Assembly: GCA_964533215.1 (NCBI GenBank)
Contig: CAZHLJ010000001.1
Location: 558,001-622,000, forward strand
Direction: 5' to 3'
Length of the DNA stretch: 64,000 nucleotides
Source of the DNA: Bact-08 sp964533215
GTDB lineage: Bacteria > Bacteroidota > Bacteroidia > Bacteroidales > UBA932
Below are positions 16,470-23,997 of this stretch, in pieces (position 1 is the first letter of the stretch; each line of letters opens with the position of its first letter). The notes beneath the pieces are model-generated. The model had not been told where the DNA came from. It made no database searches and saw only the letters and a list, made by a program, of their open reading frames with translations. Position numbers and translations under genes: made by a program.

Positions 16470-16600
16470 ACAGTGGCGAATGCGGTAATATTTCAGGCGG
16501 CAGTAACGAGCAACTTGAAAGGTTTGCATTTTAAAGGCAGAAAGGAAATCAATTTCTATAGCCGCCCTAAAATACACACCCGTACGTTATGCCGCACACA
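16464..16600 (+). repeat. attC-like site 10 (long type)
   Basis: Left side AAATAAAC with AAC at 16469-16471. Arm TATTTCAGGCGGC (16489-16501) pairs with GCCGCCCTAAAATA (16561-16574). Spacer CGTAC and core GTTATGCC (16586-16593). The outer arms pair imperfectly. The loop holds GGCAGAAAGGAAATC, a weak form of the long-type motif. The core overlaps an alternative start of the next gene. Confidence 0.55.
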
Positions 16601-16615
16601 ATTAGATCAATGCAA

Positions 16616-17497
16616 ATGGACAGATTTATTGAAAATATTGATAAGCAAATAGCATTTAACCAAGACAAGAACATCCTTCTTGATAATCTTGAGATATTTC
16701 AATTTGCAAATGAAACGGTTATAGCTATTTCAAACATTGACAATGTAAATACAGATTCAAGACATTTCTTAATTGATTATGCTACAGATAAAGCAATAGA
16801 AGAATTTTGTAGAGTAAACCAATATTATTCGTTTGGCTCAAAGGCAAAAGATGACTTAAAGAAAATATATTCTGACTTATTTGAAAGCTTTCAGCCAAAA
16901 ACAGATTCAATTGAAAATATATCACAAAAACATTATGAGAAGCTAAGAGAATGGCTTAAAGAAAGTAATCCATTTGCTGAGAAAATTTATATAAACGCTG
17001 ACAAAAAGGTTAATCCAGTAGCATGTTCAGAATATAGCCCAGAATTACAAATCAATATTTTACAAATTGATATTGAGCACTTAATACAGCCGGTTTTAGA
17101 TATAGGTTGCGGGAGTTGCGGACATTTAGTTAATTATCTTAAAAATAAGGGAATTGAAATTTATGGAATTGACAGATTTAAATTTACCACACCAAATTTT
17201 ATAACTGCTGATTGGCTTGAATACGATTACGGAAAAGAAAAATGGGGGACAATAATCAGCAACTTAGGATTTTCAAATCATTTTAATCACCATAATCTGA
17301 GAGAAAATGGAAACTATATTGAATATGGCAAAATTTATATGAATATTTTACACTCATTGAAAATAGGTGGATATTTCCATTATGCACCTGATTTGCCTTT
17401 TATCGAGAGATATCTTGACAATAAACAGTTTGACTTGAGGAAACATGAAATCAACGGATACGATTTTAAAACAACGATTATTAACAGATTAAAATAA
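16616..17497 (+). CDS. Cassette 11: SAM-dependent methyltransferase-fold protein
   Basis: A protein of 293 residues from ATG 16616; ATG 16610 is also possible, while the frame's first ATG (16589) lies in the recombination core and is unlikely. The first 130 residues are helical without a known motif. The C-terminal domain begins at about residue 158 with VLDIGCGSCGHL, the SAM-binding motif I (Asp162), followed by IEIYGID as motif II and GTIISNLGFSNH in the place of motif IV. A late GYFHYAPDLPF fits the strand/loop of small-molecule or protein methyltransferases. No NPPY/DPPY DNA-adenine motif is present, so it is not clearly a DNA methylase. It is the last gene of the array, and no attC-like site follows. 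Confidence 0.65.
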   Translation: MDRFIENIDKQIAFNQDKNILLDNLEIFQFANETVIAISNIDNVNTDSRHFLIDYATDKAIEEFCRVNQYYSFGSKAKDDLKKIYSDLFESFQPKTDSIENISQKHYEKLREWLKESNPFAEKIYINADKKVNPVACSEYSPELQINILQIDIEHLIQPVLDIGCGSCGHLVNYLKNKGIEIYGIDRFKFTTPNFITADWLEYDYGKEKWGTIISNLGFSNHFNHHNLRENGNYIEYGKIYMNILHSLKIGGYFHYAPDLPFIERYLDNKQFDLRKHEINGYDFKTTIINRLK

Positions 17498-17505
17498 ATT
17501 TATCT

Positions 17506-17525
17506 GTTCCCAATAAATTGGGAAC
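17506..17525. terminator. Hairpin between convergent genes
   Basis: GTTCCCAAT-AA-ATTGGGAAC, a perfect 9-bp stem in the 46-base gap between the methyltransferase and the minus-strand gene at 17544. It can serve both directions. The T-run on the + side comes 10 bases later (17536-17543). It also marks the right border of the array. Confidence 0.6.
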
Positions 17526-17543
17526 TCAAGATGTAATGTTTTT

Positions 17544-18134
17544 TTAGTTCAATAATACTAATACACTTTTTAGAATTGAATCATTAGCTAAACTGTTATT
17601 GTTAGTCATACTCATGATTTTTTCAACATTATCAGGACTTAAGTCATACTCATTGTTTATGGGTTGATTTATCACATTCTCTGTTCGACTTATTTTAGAT
17701 ATGCTGTTTTTTGTCTCAACGGCCCAAACGGTATCGTGTATAATTTGAGTGATTGTGTCTTTTTTATTAATAAAAACAGTATCTTTTTGAGTAAGTAATT
17801 CTGAATTCAGGCTTTCGTCATCATGTTGATTAATATTGAATAGAAAAAAACCAATAATAATGATTGCAGCTACTTTATATAATTGAAGTGGGTACTGTAT
17901 AAATTTCGTGAATCTATTTTTTTTGCAGTTATAACCGATTGGTGGAATATTTGTTATAGGTTCAATATCTCTCGTGAAATAATTAGGCAGAGAATTTATT
18001 GTATTTCTTAGGTCATTGTACTCTTCTTCTGTCATTACTGATAAAATATACTTTTTATCCATACTTAAGAGTTCCCTGAACTCAAACTTCTCTGCCAGCT
18101 CGAAAACTCTGTTTGTTTTTTTATCAGAACTCAT
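17544..18134 (-). CDS. Putative anti-sigma factor, single membrane segment
   Basis: A protein of 196 residues. A soluble N-terminal part (about 1-85) is followed by one membrane helix (KVAAIIIIGFFLFNI, near 86-102) and a polar region with DTVFINKKDTITQIIHDTVW. The topology and the 11-bp overlap with the upstream ECF sigma gene fit a membrane-bound anti-sigma factor, although no zinc-binding HxxxCxxC motif is seen, so the role rests on position. It is the last gene of a three-gene minus-strand operon with the sigma factor and a secreted protein. Confidence 0.6.
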   Translation of the reverse strand: MSSDKKTNRVFELAEKFEFRELLSMDKKYILSVMTEEEYNDLRNTINSLPNYFTRDIEPITNIPPIGYNCKKNRFTKFIQYPLQLYKVAAIIIIGFFLFNINQHDDESLNSELLTQKDTVFINKKDTITQIIHDTVWAVETKNSISKISRTENVINQPINNEYDLSPDNVEKIMSMTNNNSLANDSILKSVLVLLN

Positions 18135-18684
18135 AATTTTGCTTTTTTAAAATCTTAGATAATTCTTTTGTCGTATAAAACAACCTTGATTTTATTGTCC
18201 CTTCAGCACAATTAAAAATTAAGGCCATTTCCTTTATTGAAAGATTAAACTTAAATCTCAAAATAATCAGTGTCCGCTTTTCAGGGTTCATTGTATGTAT
18301 GCAATTCCATAAATCCTTTTCGGTCCTATTCTCAATATAATTATTCGTATAGTAGTCTGGTTCTGATGCTTTAATATGTTCTTCGTACTTGTGAAATATT
18401 TTTGTCAGCCGGTATTCATTATTACACATATTTATAGCAATTCGGAAGATCCATGGCTTAAAGGACTGATTGCAATCAAATTTATCTTTATTTTCAATAA
18501 TCTTCAGAAATAAATCATGCAAAAAATCCTGAGCCTTTTCATTGTCGTTTTTTAATGCATAATAGAAATAATTGACCATTTGTTTTGCATATCTATGATA
18601 AAGATGATCAAATGCAATTTTACATTGATCATCTTTACTATTCTGAAATATTTTAATTAATTCTTCATCAGTTTTTGACTTCAT
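18124..18684 (-). CDS. ECF sigma-70 factor
   Basis: A 186-residue sigma factor of the extracytoplasmic type. Region 2 holds FDHLYHRYAKQMVNYFYYAL and AQDFLHDLFLKI with WIFRIAINMCNNEYR; region 4 holds KRTLIILRFKFNLSIKEMAL and AEGTIKSRLFYTTKEL, the -35-recognising helix-turn-helix. It should direct RNA polymerase to a small regulon controlled by the overlapping downstream gene. The upstream secreted-protein gene ends seven bases before it, so the three genes form one transcript. Confidence 0.85.
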   Translation of the reverse strand: MKSKTDEELIKIFQNSKDDQCKIAFDHLYHRYAKQMVNYFYYALKNDNEKAQDFLHDLFLKIIENKDKFDCNQSFKPWIFRIAINMCNNEYRLTKIFHKYEEHIKASEPDYYTNNYIENRTEKDLWNCIHTMNPEKRTLIILRFKFNLSIKEMALIFNCAEGTIKSRLFYTTKELSKILKKQNYEF

Positions 18685-18691
18685 GAAATGC

Positions 18692-19885
18692 TTATTTTAA
18701 AACTGACTTAGCATAGTCAGACCAACTTTGATTATTTTTTTCTGCAATTTTCAGCCCTATAATTTTCATCTTCTCGGCGGCATCAATATCACCGGCCGAT
18801 TTGTAATAGTTGTATAGTTTCAATATCCCGGGGAAATAATTGGTGTTCATTTTATTAACAATTGATGCACTAATATCATACCCAAAAATGATTTTAGTAT
18901 AATCCAATGCATACTTGTTCTCAAAGTTATTTCTCAATAAAGCAATATTGTCAATATTTGTTTTTGAGTATTCCAGAGCAAGACCAACTAAATACAAATT
19001 TTTCTCAAATTTTTTAACTGTATGATTTGCTCCTAATGAGATATACACGTGATGTTCATTAAGATTGATATTGCTCAAAATATAACTGGCAATTTCATGT
19101 TGATTCTCTTCAAAAGTTTCATGATTTTTTTCATTATCATCTTTTGAAGAGTTATTCGGTATCCCGATCTTTTTGAACATAATTGTTCTATAATCTTTAA
19201 CAGTCAACATTGGCAAAGCCATTACAATAACATCTTTTCTTAAATTGTAAACATCTTGCAACAGCCAAATGGGATATGTTTCATTGTCTCCGTATGTAAT
19301 TATGATACTGTTTGGTTTCAATGTCATTAGTACATTGTATCCGTAGTTAATCAATCCCGATGACAACTCATTGGCTTCGTACATTTTTTGATTAATTTCT
19401 TTTCTTTTATCATAATTCGCGATTAACTCATAGTGAGTAATCATTAAAGGATAAATCTCTGCGGCATCGGGCTTTAAATCGGAAGCCTTATTAATATTGT
19501 AAAATGTTTCATTGTCAAGAGGGGATCTTTTCCTTGTAACATAATCGGTGAAAGTATTTGGAATGTTTTTTTTGATTTGGTCACGGATTTCATCCAAATT
19601 TTTATTGTAAGCGCTTTCTTGTTTCCATTCTTGTTCTTTTTCCAGATTAGATCCTAATTCTTTAAAAGTATAATAACTGTTGCGATTGGCTTTATAGTAA
19701 TTATACCATGCATCTTCATTTTTTATATCTTTTTCAATTTCTTTCCACCAAAGCTCTACTTGTTGTTTGTAAAACTCGTGTGGTTTATCGGTTTTAACGA
19801 ATGAATAAATCTTTTCTGGTTTCTGGGCTATTAAAGATCCAATATTGATACTCATTATCAGGAATAAAAAAATTATCTTTTTCAT
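18692..19885 (-). CDS. Exported protein with a DUF2723-like GDNETYP segment
   Basis: A protein of 397 residues with signal peptide MKKIIFLFLIMSINIGSLIAQ; the frame extends 23 codons further, but that would bury the signal. The first 130 residues are charged and helical and contain YNYYKANRNSYYTFKEL. The middle has IIITYGDNETYPIWLLQD followed by LRKDVIVMALPML, which closely recalls the soluble end of Bacteroidota DUF2723 proteins (GDNDTYPLWY...RPDV). The last 60 residues look like tetratricopeptide helices (LYNYYKSAGDIDAAEKMK). Its job is unknown. It is first in the operon with the ECF sigma factor. Confidence 0.65.
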   Translation of the reverse strand: MKKIIFLFLIMSINIGSLIAQKPEKIYSFVKTDKPHEFYKQQVELWWKEIEKDIKNEDAWYNYYKANRNSYYTFKELGSNLEKEQEWKQESAYNKNLDEIRDQIKKNIPNTFTDYVTRKRSPLDNETFYNINKASDLKPDAAEIYPLMITHYELIANYDKRKEINQKMYEANELSSGLINYGYNVLMTLKPNSIIITYGDNETYPIWLLQDVYNLRKDVIVMALPMLTVKDYRTIMFKKIGIPNNSSKDDNEKNHETFEENQHEIASYILSNINLNEHHVYISLGANHTVKKFEKNLYLVGLALEYSKTNIDNIALLRNNFENKYALDYTKIIFGYDISASIVNKMNTNYFPGILKLYNYYKSAGDIDAAEKMKIIGLKIAEKNNQSWSDYAKSVLK

Positions 19886-20040
19886 TTTACAATTTTTAAT
19901 GATTTTACAAAAAATAATGTGCGCACTAAAGTTGAATTCAATAATAATACACACTCTTTTTTGAAACGTTCAAATTATGATCATAAAATGTATAATACTC
20001 CCCATATTTCAACCTCTGGGATGATTTAGTTTAAATGATG

Positions 20041-20241
20041 TTAGCATATCAAGACTTTTGTGAGTTCTCCAGCCAACAATATAACGGCTGTAGCAATTAT
20101 CCGACGGATGTAATTATGAAGGGTGTTTTTGCTTTGACCCCGTAAAATCACCTGCTGCTGAAGTTTCTGGTAGACACAGTCGAACCCCGGAACGCATTCC
20201 AGTGCCCTCTCGATAATGGTTGATTCTGACTTTTTTCTCAT
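20041..20241 (-). pseudogene. Integrase N-terminal remnant
   Basis: A short minus-strand frame starting MRKKSESTIIERALECVPG and containing VILRGQSKNTLHNYIRRI, which matches the N-terminal SAM-like DNA-binding domain of tyrosine recombinases that accompany Bacteroidota transposons. After IRRI the similarity stops and the frame ends within 20 residues, so only the first quarter of an integrase survives. The following 155 bases, up to the secreted-protein gene, hold no further piece. It belongs to a cluster of gene scraps at 20.0-21.2 kb. Confidence 0.55.
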
Positions 20242-20470
20242 ATGGCATTACTTTTTTAATTTGTACTGCCGTAAAGTTCATCAAATCAGATTCTATGCTT
20301 AATTTTATTCGCGAAAAAGCTATCCCGGAGGGATTTAGTTCAACATTTTGTGGGATTCTCACTATTTAAGACTGAGAGCTGTTTATTATGATGACAAGCA
20401 TTGCACTCATATTGGATATGTTGATTGTATTGTAGCCTTCCCTAAAAACAGAATAAATAAACAGGAAAAT

Positions 20471-20899
20471 ATGGCAAAAGGAAGAGTATTACAAGTGAAA
20501 GAATCTTCGATAACTGTTATCCACCAAAATGAAACCGACTATATAAGTTTGACTGATATGACAACCGGATTCAATTAGGGCAGTGGGCTAATTGGTAAGT
20601 GGATAACAAATAAGAACACGTTGGAATATCTGGGTGTATGGGAGAAAGTCAATAACCCTGTTTTTAATTACACCGAATTCGGGGTAATTGGTGGGGATAA
20701 TAATCCTGATAAGAGCAGTAATATCAGAGACTACTCAACATTAAAACAACTTGTTGTATTAAGCAATATGGAAAGCATTAACGCCTTGCTGATTCAACAT
20801 GGTTTATCGCAAACAGAACGGCTTCTTCATCTCAACAAGGTTGCTATTACCCAGATGAGATCACTACTTGAAAGCAAATCAATGGAGAAGCTGAAATAA
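20471..20899 (+). pseudogene. KilA-N domain protein, nonsense codon and internal deletion
   Basis: From ATG 20471 the frame reads VLQVKESSITVIHQNETDYI and SLTDMTTGFN, the start of a KilA-N DNA-binding protein. TAG at 20576-20578 interrupts it, and the same frame continues with GLIGKWITNKNTLEYLGVWE and NYTEFGVI. It then jumps straight to the family's C-terminal part (NIRDYSTLKQLVVLSNMESI and LLHLNKVAITQMRSLLE). The central region of the normal protein, well over 100 residues, is missing. Both lesions are visible in the sequence, and the product is not expected to work. The family is phage- and mobile-element-associated. Confidence 0.75.
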
Positions 20900-21014
20900 G
20901 AACAAAGAACCGTTATCATGCATTAATTTATCATAACTTTACAAATGAATCTTAGTATGAAAGAGTCTGATATTCAAATTTGCAGCTTAGAAGAACCACT
21001 AACAAATAACCGCT

Positions 21015-21170
21015 ATGAGTAGGGTTTCAATCCGTTTTTTTAATGACCGCGAAGTAAGTGCCGTTTGGGACGAAGAAAACAGCCAGTTGGTTAGTATCAC
21101 TACCCAGTTGAAATTATCATCACCCGATGGGAAGAAACGATTTATTACGAAGAAAATTAAAATAAAGTAA
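21015..21170 (+). pseudogene. BRO-N/virulence-protein remnant
   Basis: A 51-codon frame reading VSIRFFNDREVSAVWDEENS, then QLVSITTQLKLSSPDGKKRF. Both pieces belong to the N-terminal BRO-N region of Bacteroidota proteins that normally carry about 40 residues between them and a long, often Fic-type, C-terminus. Here the middle and the whole C-terminus are gone. It ends two bases before the ZIP transporter gene. The assignment rests on remembered family sequence. Confidence 0.5.
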
Positions 21171-21172
21171 AT

Positions 21173-21928
21173 ATGATTCCAATATGGATTCAAGCTGGTT
21201 TTTGGGGAGTTGTCACTGGAATGGCACTCCTCATCGGTGCTGCATTTGGATACTTCGCACGTGTCCCCCAACGTCTGATTGCAGCAATTATGGCCTTCGG
21301 AAGCGGAGTTTTGATCTCTGCGCTCTCGTTCGATCTCATGGATAAGGCCTACGGACAGGGAGGCATGGATTCTACCACAGTGGGCTTCTTGGGAGGTGCG
21401 GCCGTTTATACATTGGCAAATTGGCTTTTGGCACACCGGGGAGCAAAGCATCGCAAGCGCTCAAGCGGTAAGCAGCCGTCAGAGGAGGAGCATGGCGGTA
21501 GCGGAATGGCCATCGCAGTGGGTGCATTGTTGGATGGTATTCCGGAATCAATGGTCATAGGGTTGAGTATGTTAGCCGGAGGAGCTGTCAGTTCTGTTGC
21601 TGTCGCAGCCATCTTCTTGTCGAACATCCCAGAGGGTCTGTCAAGTGCGGCCGGGATGAAGAAAGCGGGCCGCAAACCTAAATATATTTTTGGAGTGTGG
21701 GCAGGAATCACAATGTTGTCGGGGATAGCGGCGATTTGCGGTTATACGCTTTTTGAAGGGGTGCCACCCGATGTTGTGGCGGCTACAACAGCTGTTGCAG
21801 CGGGTGCAATACTTGCGATGATTGTCGATACAATGATTCCGGAAGCATTTGAGGAGACTCATAACTTTGCAGGATTGATTGCAGTTCTGGGTTTCCTGGC
21901 CGCATTTACACTCAGCAAAATGGGATGA
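21173..21928 (+). CDS. ZIP-family metal transporter
   Basis: An inner-membrane protein of 251 residues with about eight hydrophobic helices, in the ZIP (zinc/iron permease) family. The signature residues lie in two helices: VGALLDGIPESMVIG and FLSNIPEGLSSAAG, whose His-poor metal-binding pattern (DGIPE, NIPEG) is typical of the bacterial subgroup. A charged loop with AKHRKRSSGKQPSEEEHGG separates helices 3 and 4. It should bring divalent metals (Zn, Mn or Fe) into the cytoplasm. It overlaps the next gene by 4 bases, so the two are probably co-translated. No metal-regulator site was recognised upstream. Confidence 0.8.
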   Translation: MIPIWIQAGFWGVVTGMALLIGAAFGYFARVPQRLIAAIMAFGSGVLISALSFDLMDKAYGQGGMDSTTVGFLGGAAVYTLANWLLAHRGAKHRKRSSGKQPSEEEHGGSGMAIAVGALLDGIPESMVIGLSMLAGGAVSSVAVAAIFLSNIPEGLSSAAGMKKAGRKPKYIFGVWAGITMLSGIAAICGYTLFEGVPPDVVAATTAVAAGAILAMIVDTMIPEAFEETHNFAGLIAVLGFLAAFTLSKMG

Positions 21929-22716
21929 TGATGATACAGAAAATGCCTCTTTTATTCATAGGACATGGAAATCCTATGAATGCAATCGAAGAAAATGAGT
22001 TTGTACAAGGGTTTAGAAATGTCGGGAATGAGATTCAAAAACCAAAGGCCATTCTTTGCATTTCGGCTCATTGGGAAACTAAGGGAACTTATGTTACAGC
22101 TATGGAGAATCCAAGAACAATTCATGATTTTGGAGGATTCCCCAAAAAGCTTTTTGAAGTTCAATATCCAGCACCAGGCAGTCCTGAATTGGCACATGAA
22201 GTTAAAAATATTGTTCAAAAGACTGAGGTGGAACTTGATGAAAAATGGGGACTTGACCACGGTACATGGAGTGTCATTAAACATCTTTATCCGGAAGCAG
22301 ATGTGCCTGTAGTTCAATTGAGTTTAGATTATACCAAGCCAGCGCAATATCACTTTGAATTAGCAAAAGAGTTATCAATACTAAGAAGAAAGGGAATTTT
22401 AATTGTCGGCAGCGGAAACGTTGTCCATAATCTGGGCATAGTTGAATGGGACAGACTTAGTGGAGGCCCTTTCGCTTTTGATTGGGCAACTGAAGCAAAT
22501 GAAAAAATGAAGTCATTCATTTTAAATGAAAGCTTTCAAAGCCTGATCGATTATGAAAAACAAGGTAGAGCCTTTAATTTATCAATACCTACTCCAGAAC
22601 ACTATCTGCCTATAATTTACATTTTAGCCCTAAAAGATAAAAACGATAGGACAACATTCTTTAATGACCAGATCGTGGGAGGAGCCCTTTCAATGACTTC
22701 TGTTAAATTGGCTTAA
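21925..22716 (+). CDS. ygiD: Extradiol ring-cleavage dioxygenase, 4,5-DOPA dioxygenase (YgiD) type
   Basis: A 263-residue cytoplasmic enzyme of the class III extradiol dioxygenase superfamily. Visible landmarks: LLFIGHGNPMNAIEEN at the start with the metal-binding His, ISAHWETKGTYVT with the second His, DFGGFPKKLFEVQYPAPG, and LDHGTWSVIKHLYPEADVP with the acid/base His. SGNVVHNLG follows near residue 160. The E. coli homologue YgiD opens the ring of DOPA using a divalent metal (zinc reported); the natural substrate is unclear. Three ATG codons in a row (21925, 21928, 21931) could start it. It overlaps the ZIP gene, suggesting metal supply and a metal enzyme in one operon. Confidence 0.75.
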   Translation: MMMIQKMPLLFIGHGNPMNAIEENEFVQGFRNVGNEIQKPKAILCISAHWETKGTYVTAMENPRTIHDFGGFPKKLFEVQYPAPGSPELAHEVKNIVQKTEVELDEKWGLDHGTWSVIKHLYPEADVPVVQLSLDYTKPAQYHFELAKELSILRRKGILIVGSGNVVHNLGIVEWDRLSGGPFAFDWATEANEKMKSFILNESFQSLIDYEKQGRAFNLSIPTPEHYLPIIYILALKDKNDRTTFFNDQIVGGALSMTSVKLA

Positions 22717-22727
22717 TCGCCGTATAT

Positions 22728-22782
22728 TTTGCGGATATTATTTTTTATTTGCGGAGATTAATTTATATATTTACCGCAAATA
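22728..22782 (+). promoter_or_regulatory. Repeat/palindrome upstream of the Fic gene
   Basis: TTTGCGG occurs at 22728 and 22748 (20 bases apart, each followed by a/gATTA), and CCGCAAATA lies inverted at 22774. TATTTGCGG (22746-22754) and CCGCAAATA (22774-22782) form a 9-base inverted repeat ending nine bases before the start codon. The position suggests an operator, possibly for autoregulation. Confidence 0.5.
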
Positions 22783-22791
22783 TTGCAGAGA

Positions 22792-23901
22792 ATGAGAGCG
22801 TATATCTATCAACAACCCGATTGGCCAAGATTTAACTGGGACAGCAATGCCATTATATTACCTCTTTCTAACGTGAGGCACATGCAGGGGAAGTTAGTGG
22901 GGAAAATGGAAGCTTTAGGGTTCAGCTTAAGAAATGAGGCTGTTTTGGAAACGTTGACTACTGAAGTAATAAAAACATCGGAAATTGAAGGTCAGATTTT
23001 AGATCTTGACCAAGTTCGATCTTCGATAGCTAGAAGATTGGGAATAGAAGTGTCAGGCCTTGTGCCATCTGACCGAAATGTGGATGGAGTAGTAGAAATG
23101 ATGTTGGACGCAACCCAGAACTATAAAAAGAGATTGACTGACGATAGGCTGTTCGGCTGGCATTCTGCGTTATTTCCTTCCGGACGAAGTGGTATGTATA
23201 AAATTATTGTAGGTAAATGGAGAGACGATTCGACAGGTCCGATGCAAGTTGTTTCAGGAGCCATGGGAAAGGAGAAAGTACATTATGAAGCTCTGCCTGC
23301 AAATCAAATTGAAAAAAAAATGAAAACATTTCTTTCATGGTTTAACAAAGAATCTGAAGAGGACCTAATATTGAAATCTGCAGTAACTCATTTATGGTTT
23401 GTTACTATGCACCCTTTTGAAGATGGTAATGGAAGAATTGCCCGGGCTTTGTCGGAAATGGTACTTGCCAGATCAGACAATTCATCCCAGCGGTTTTACA
23501 GTATGTCTTTACAAATAAGAGCAGAGAGAAAAGAGTACTATAACATTCTTGAAAAAACACAAAAAGGAACGCTGGATATAACTGAATGGTTGTTGTGGTA
23601 CTTGAAATGCCTGGAAGACGCTATTAATTCTTCCGATATTGTTCTTTCAAAAATCCTTTATAAGCATACGTTTTGGATGCAATTTGCTTCCGATACCTTT
23701 AACAGTCGACAGGTTTTACTGATAAACAGATTGTTGGACAATTTTACAGGTAAGTTAACATCTTCAAAGTGGGCAAAAATTGCGAAGTGTTCACAAGACA
23801 CTGCACTCAGAGATATACAAGACCTCTTGAATAAAAACATACTTCAAAAAAATCCTTCGGGAGGACGAAGCACAAGTTACACCCTTATGACTCTTAAATA
23901 A
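22792..23901 (+). CDS. Fic-family AMP-transferase with N-terminal inhibitory helix
   Basis: A protein of 369 residues. ATG 22792 is chosen over TTG 22783. Residues 62-67 read TSEIEG, the (S/T)xxxE(G/N) self-inhibition motif of class II Fic proteins. The Fic core has HPFEDGNGRIAR from His207, with all catalytic residues (His, Phe, Asp/Glu, Gly-Asn-Gly-Arg) present. A DUF4172-like start (QQPDWPRFNW) and a C-terminal winged-helix-like region (SSKWAKIAKCSQDTALRDIQ) complete the usual Fic/DOC layout. Such enzymes attach AMP to target proteins. The C-terminal helix-turn-helix, together with the upstream palindrome, suggests self-regulation. It stands alone, with no antitoxin gene, as expected for class II. 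Confidence 0.85.
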   Translation: MRAYIYQQPDWPRFNWDSNAIILPLSNVRHMQGKLVGKMEALGFSLRNEAVLETLTTEVIKTSEIEGQILDLDQVRSSIARRLGIEVSGLVPSDRNVDGVVEMMLDATQNYKKRLTDDRLFGWHSALFPSGRSGMYKIIVGKWRDDSTGPMQVVSGAMGKEKVHYEALPANQIEKKMKTFLSWFNKESEEDLILKSAVTHLWFVTMHPFEDGNGRIARALSEMVLARSDNSSQRFYSMSLQIRAERKEYYNILEKTQKGTLDITEWLLWYLKCLEDAINSSDIVLSKILYKHTFWMQFASDTFNSRQVLLINRLLDNFTGKLTSSKWAKIAKCSQDTALRDIQDLLNKNILQKNPSGGRSTSYTLMTLK

Positions 23902-23997
23902 AAACTAGCAGCATAAAGGTTCCTTCAATTTTTCTGAAAATCTGCCGTCTTTGAACAAAATGTTTATCATTCTGTTTGTTATGGTAAAAATGAAACT

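Noticed and set aside
1153..16600. Repeats as a CRISPR array
   Set aside because: The units are 60-140 bases, folded, differ in sequence and are separated by whole genes; there are no cas genes.
1153..16600. Repeats as simple rho-independent terminators
   Set aside because: Some lie directly after stop codons, but they lack T-runs, share core boxes and show self-complementarity with cassette starts, which terminators would not.
20114..20362. Minus-strand 82-codon frame beside the integrase remnant
   Set aside because: It overlaps the remnant in another frame, has no recognisable domain and no start signal.
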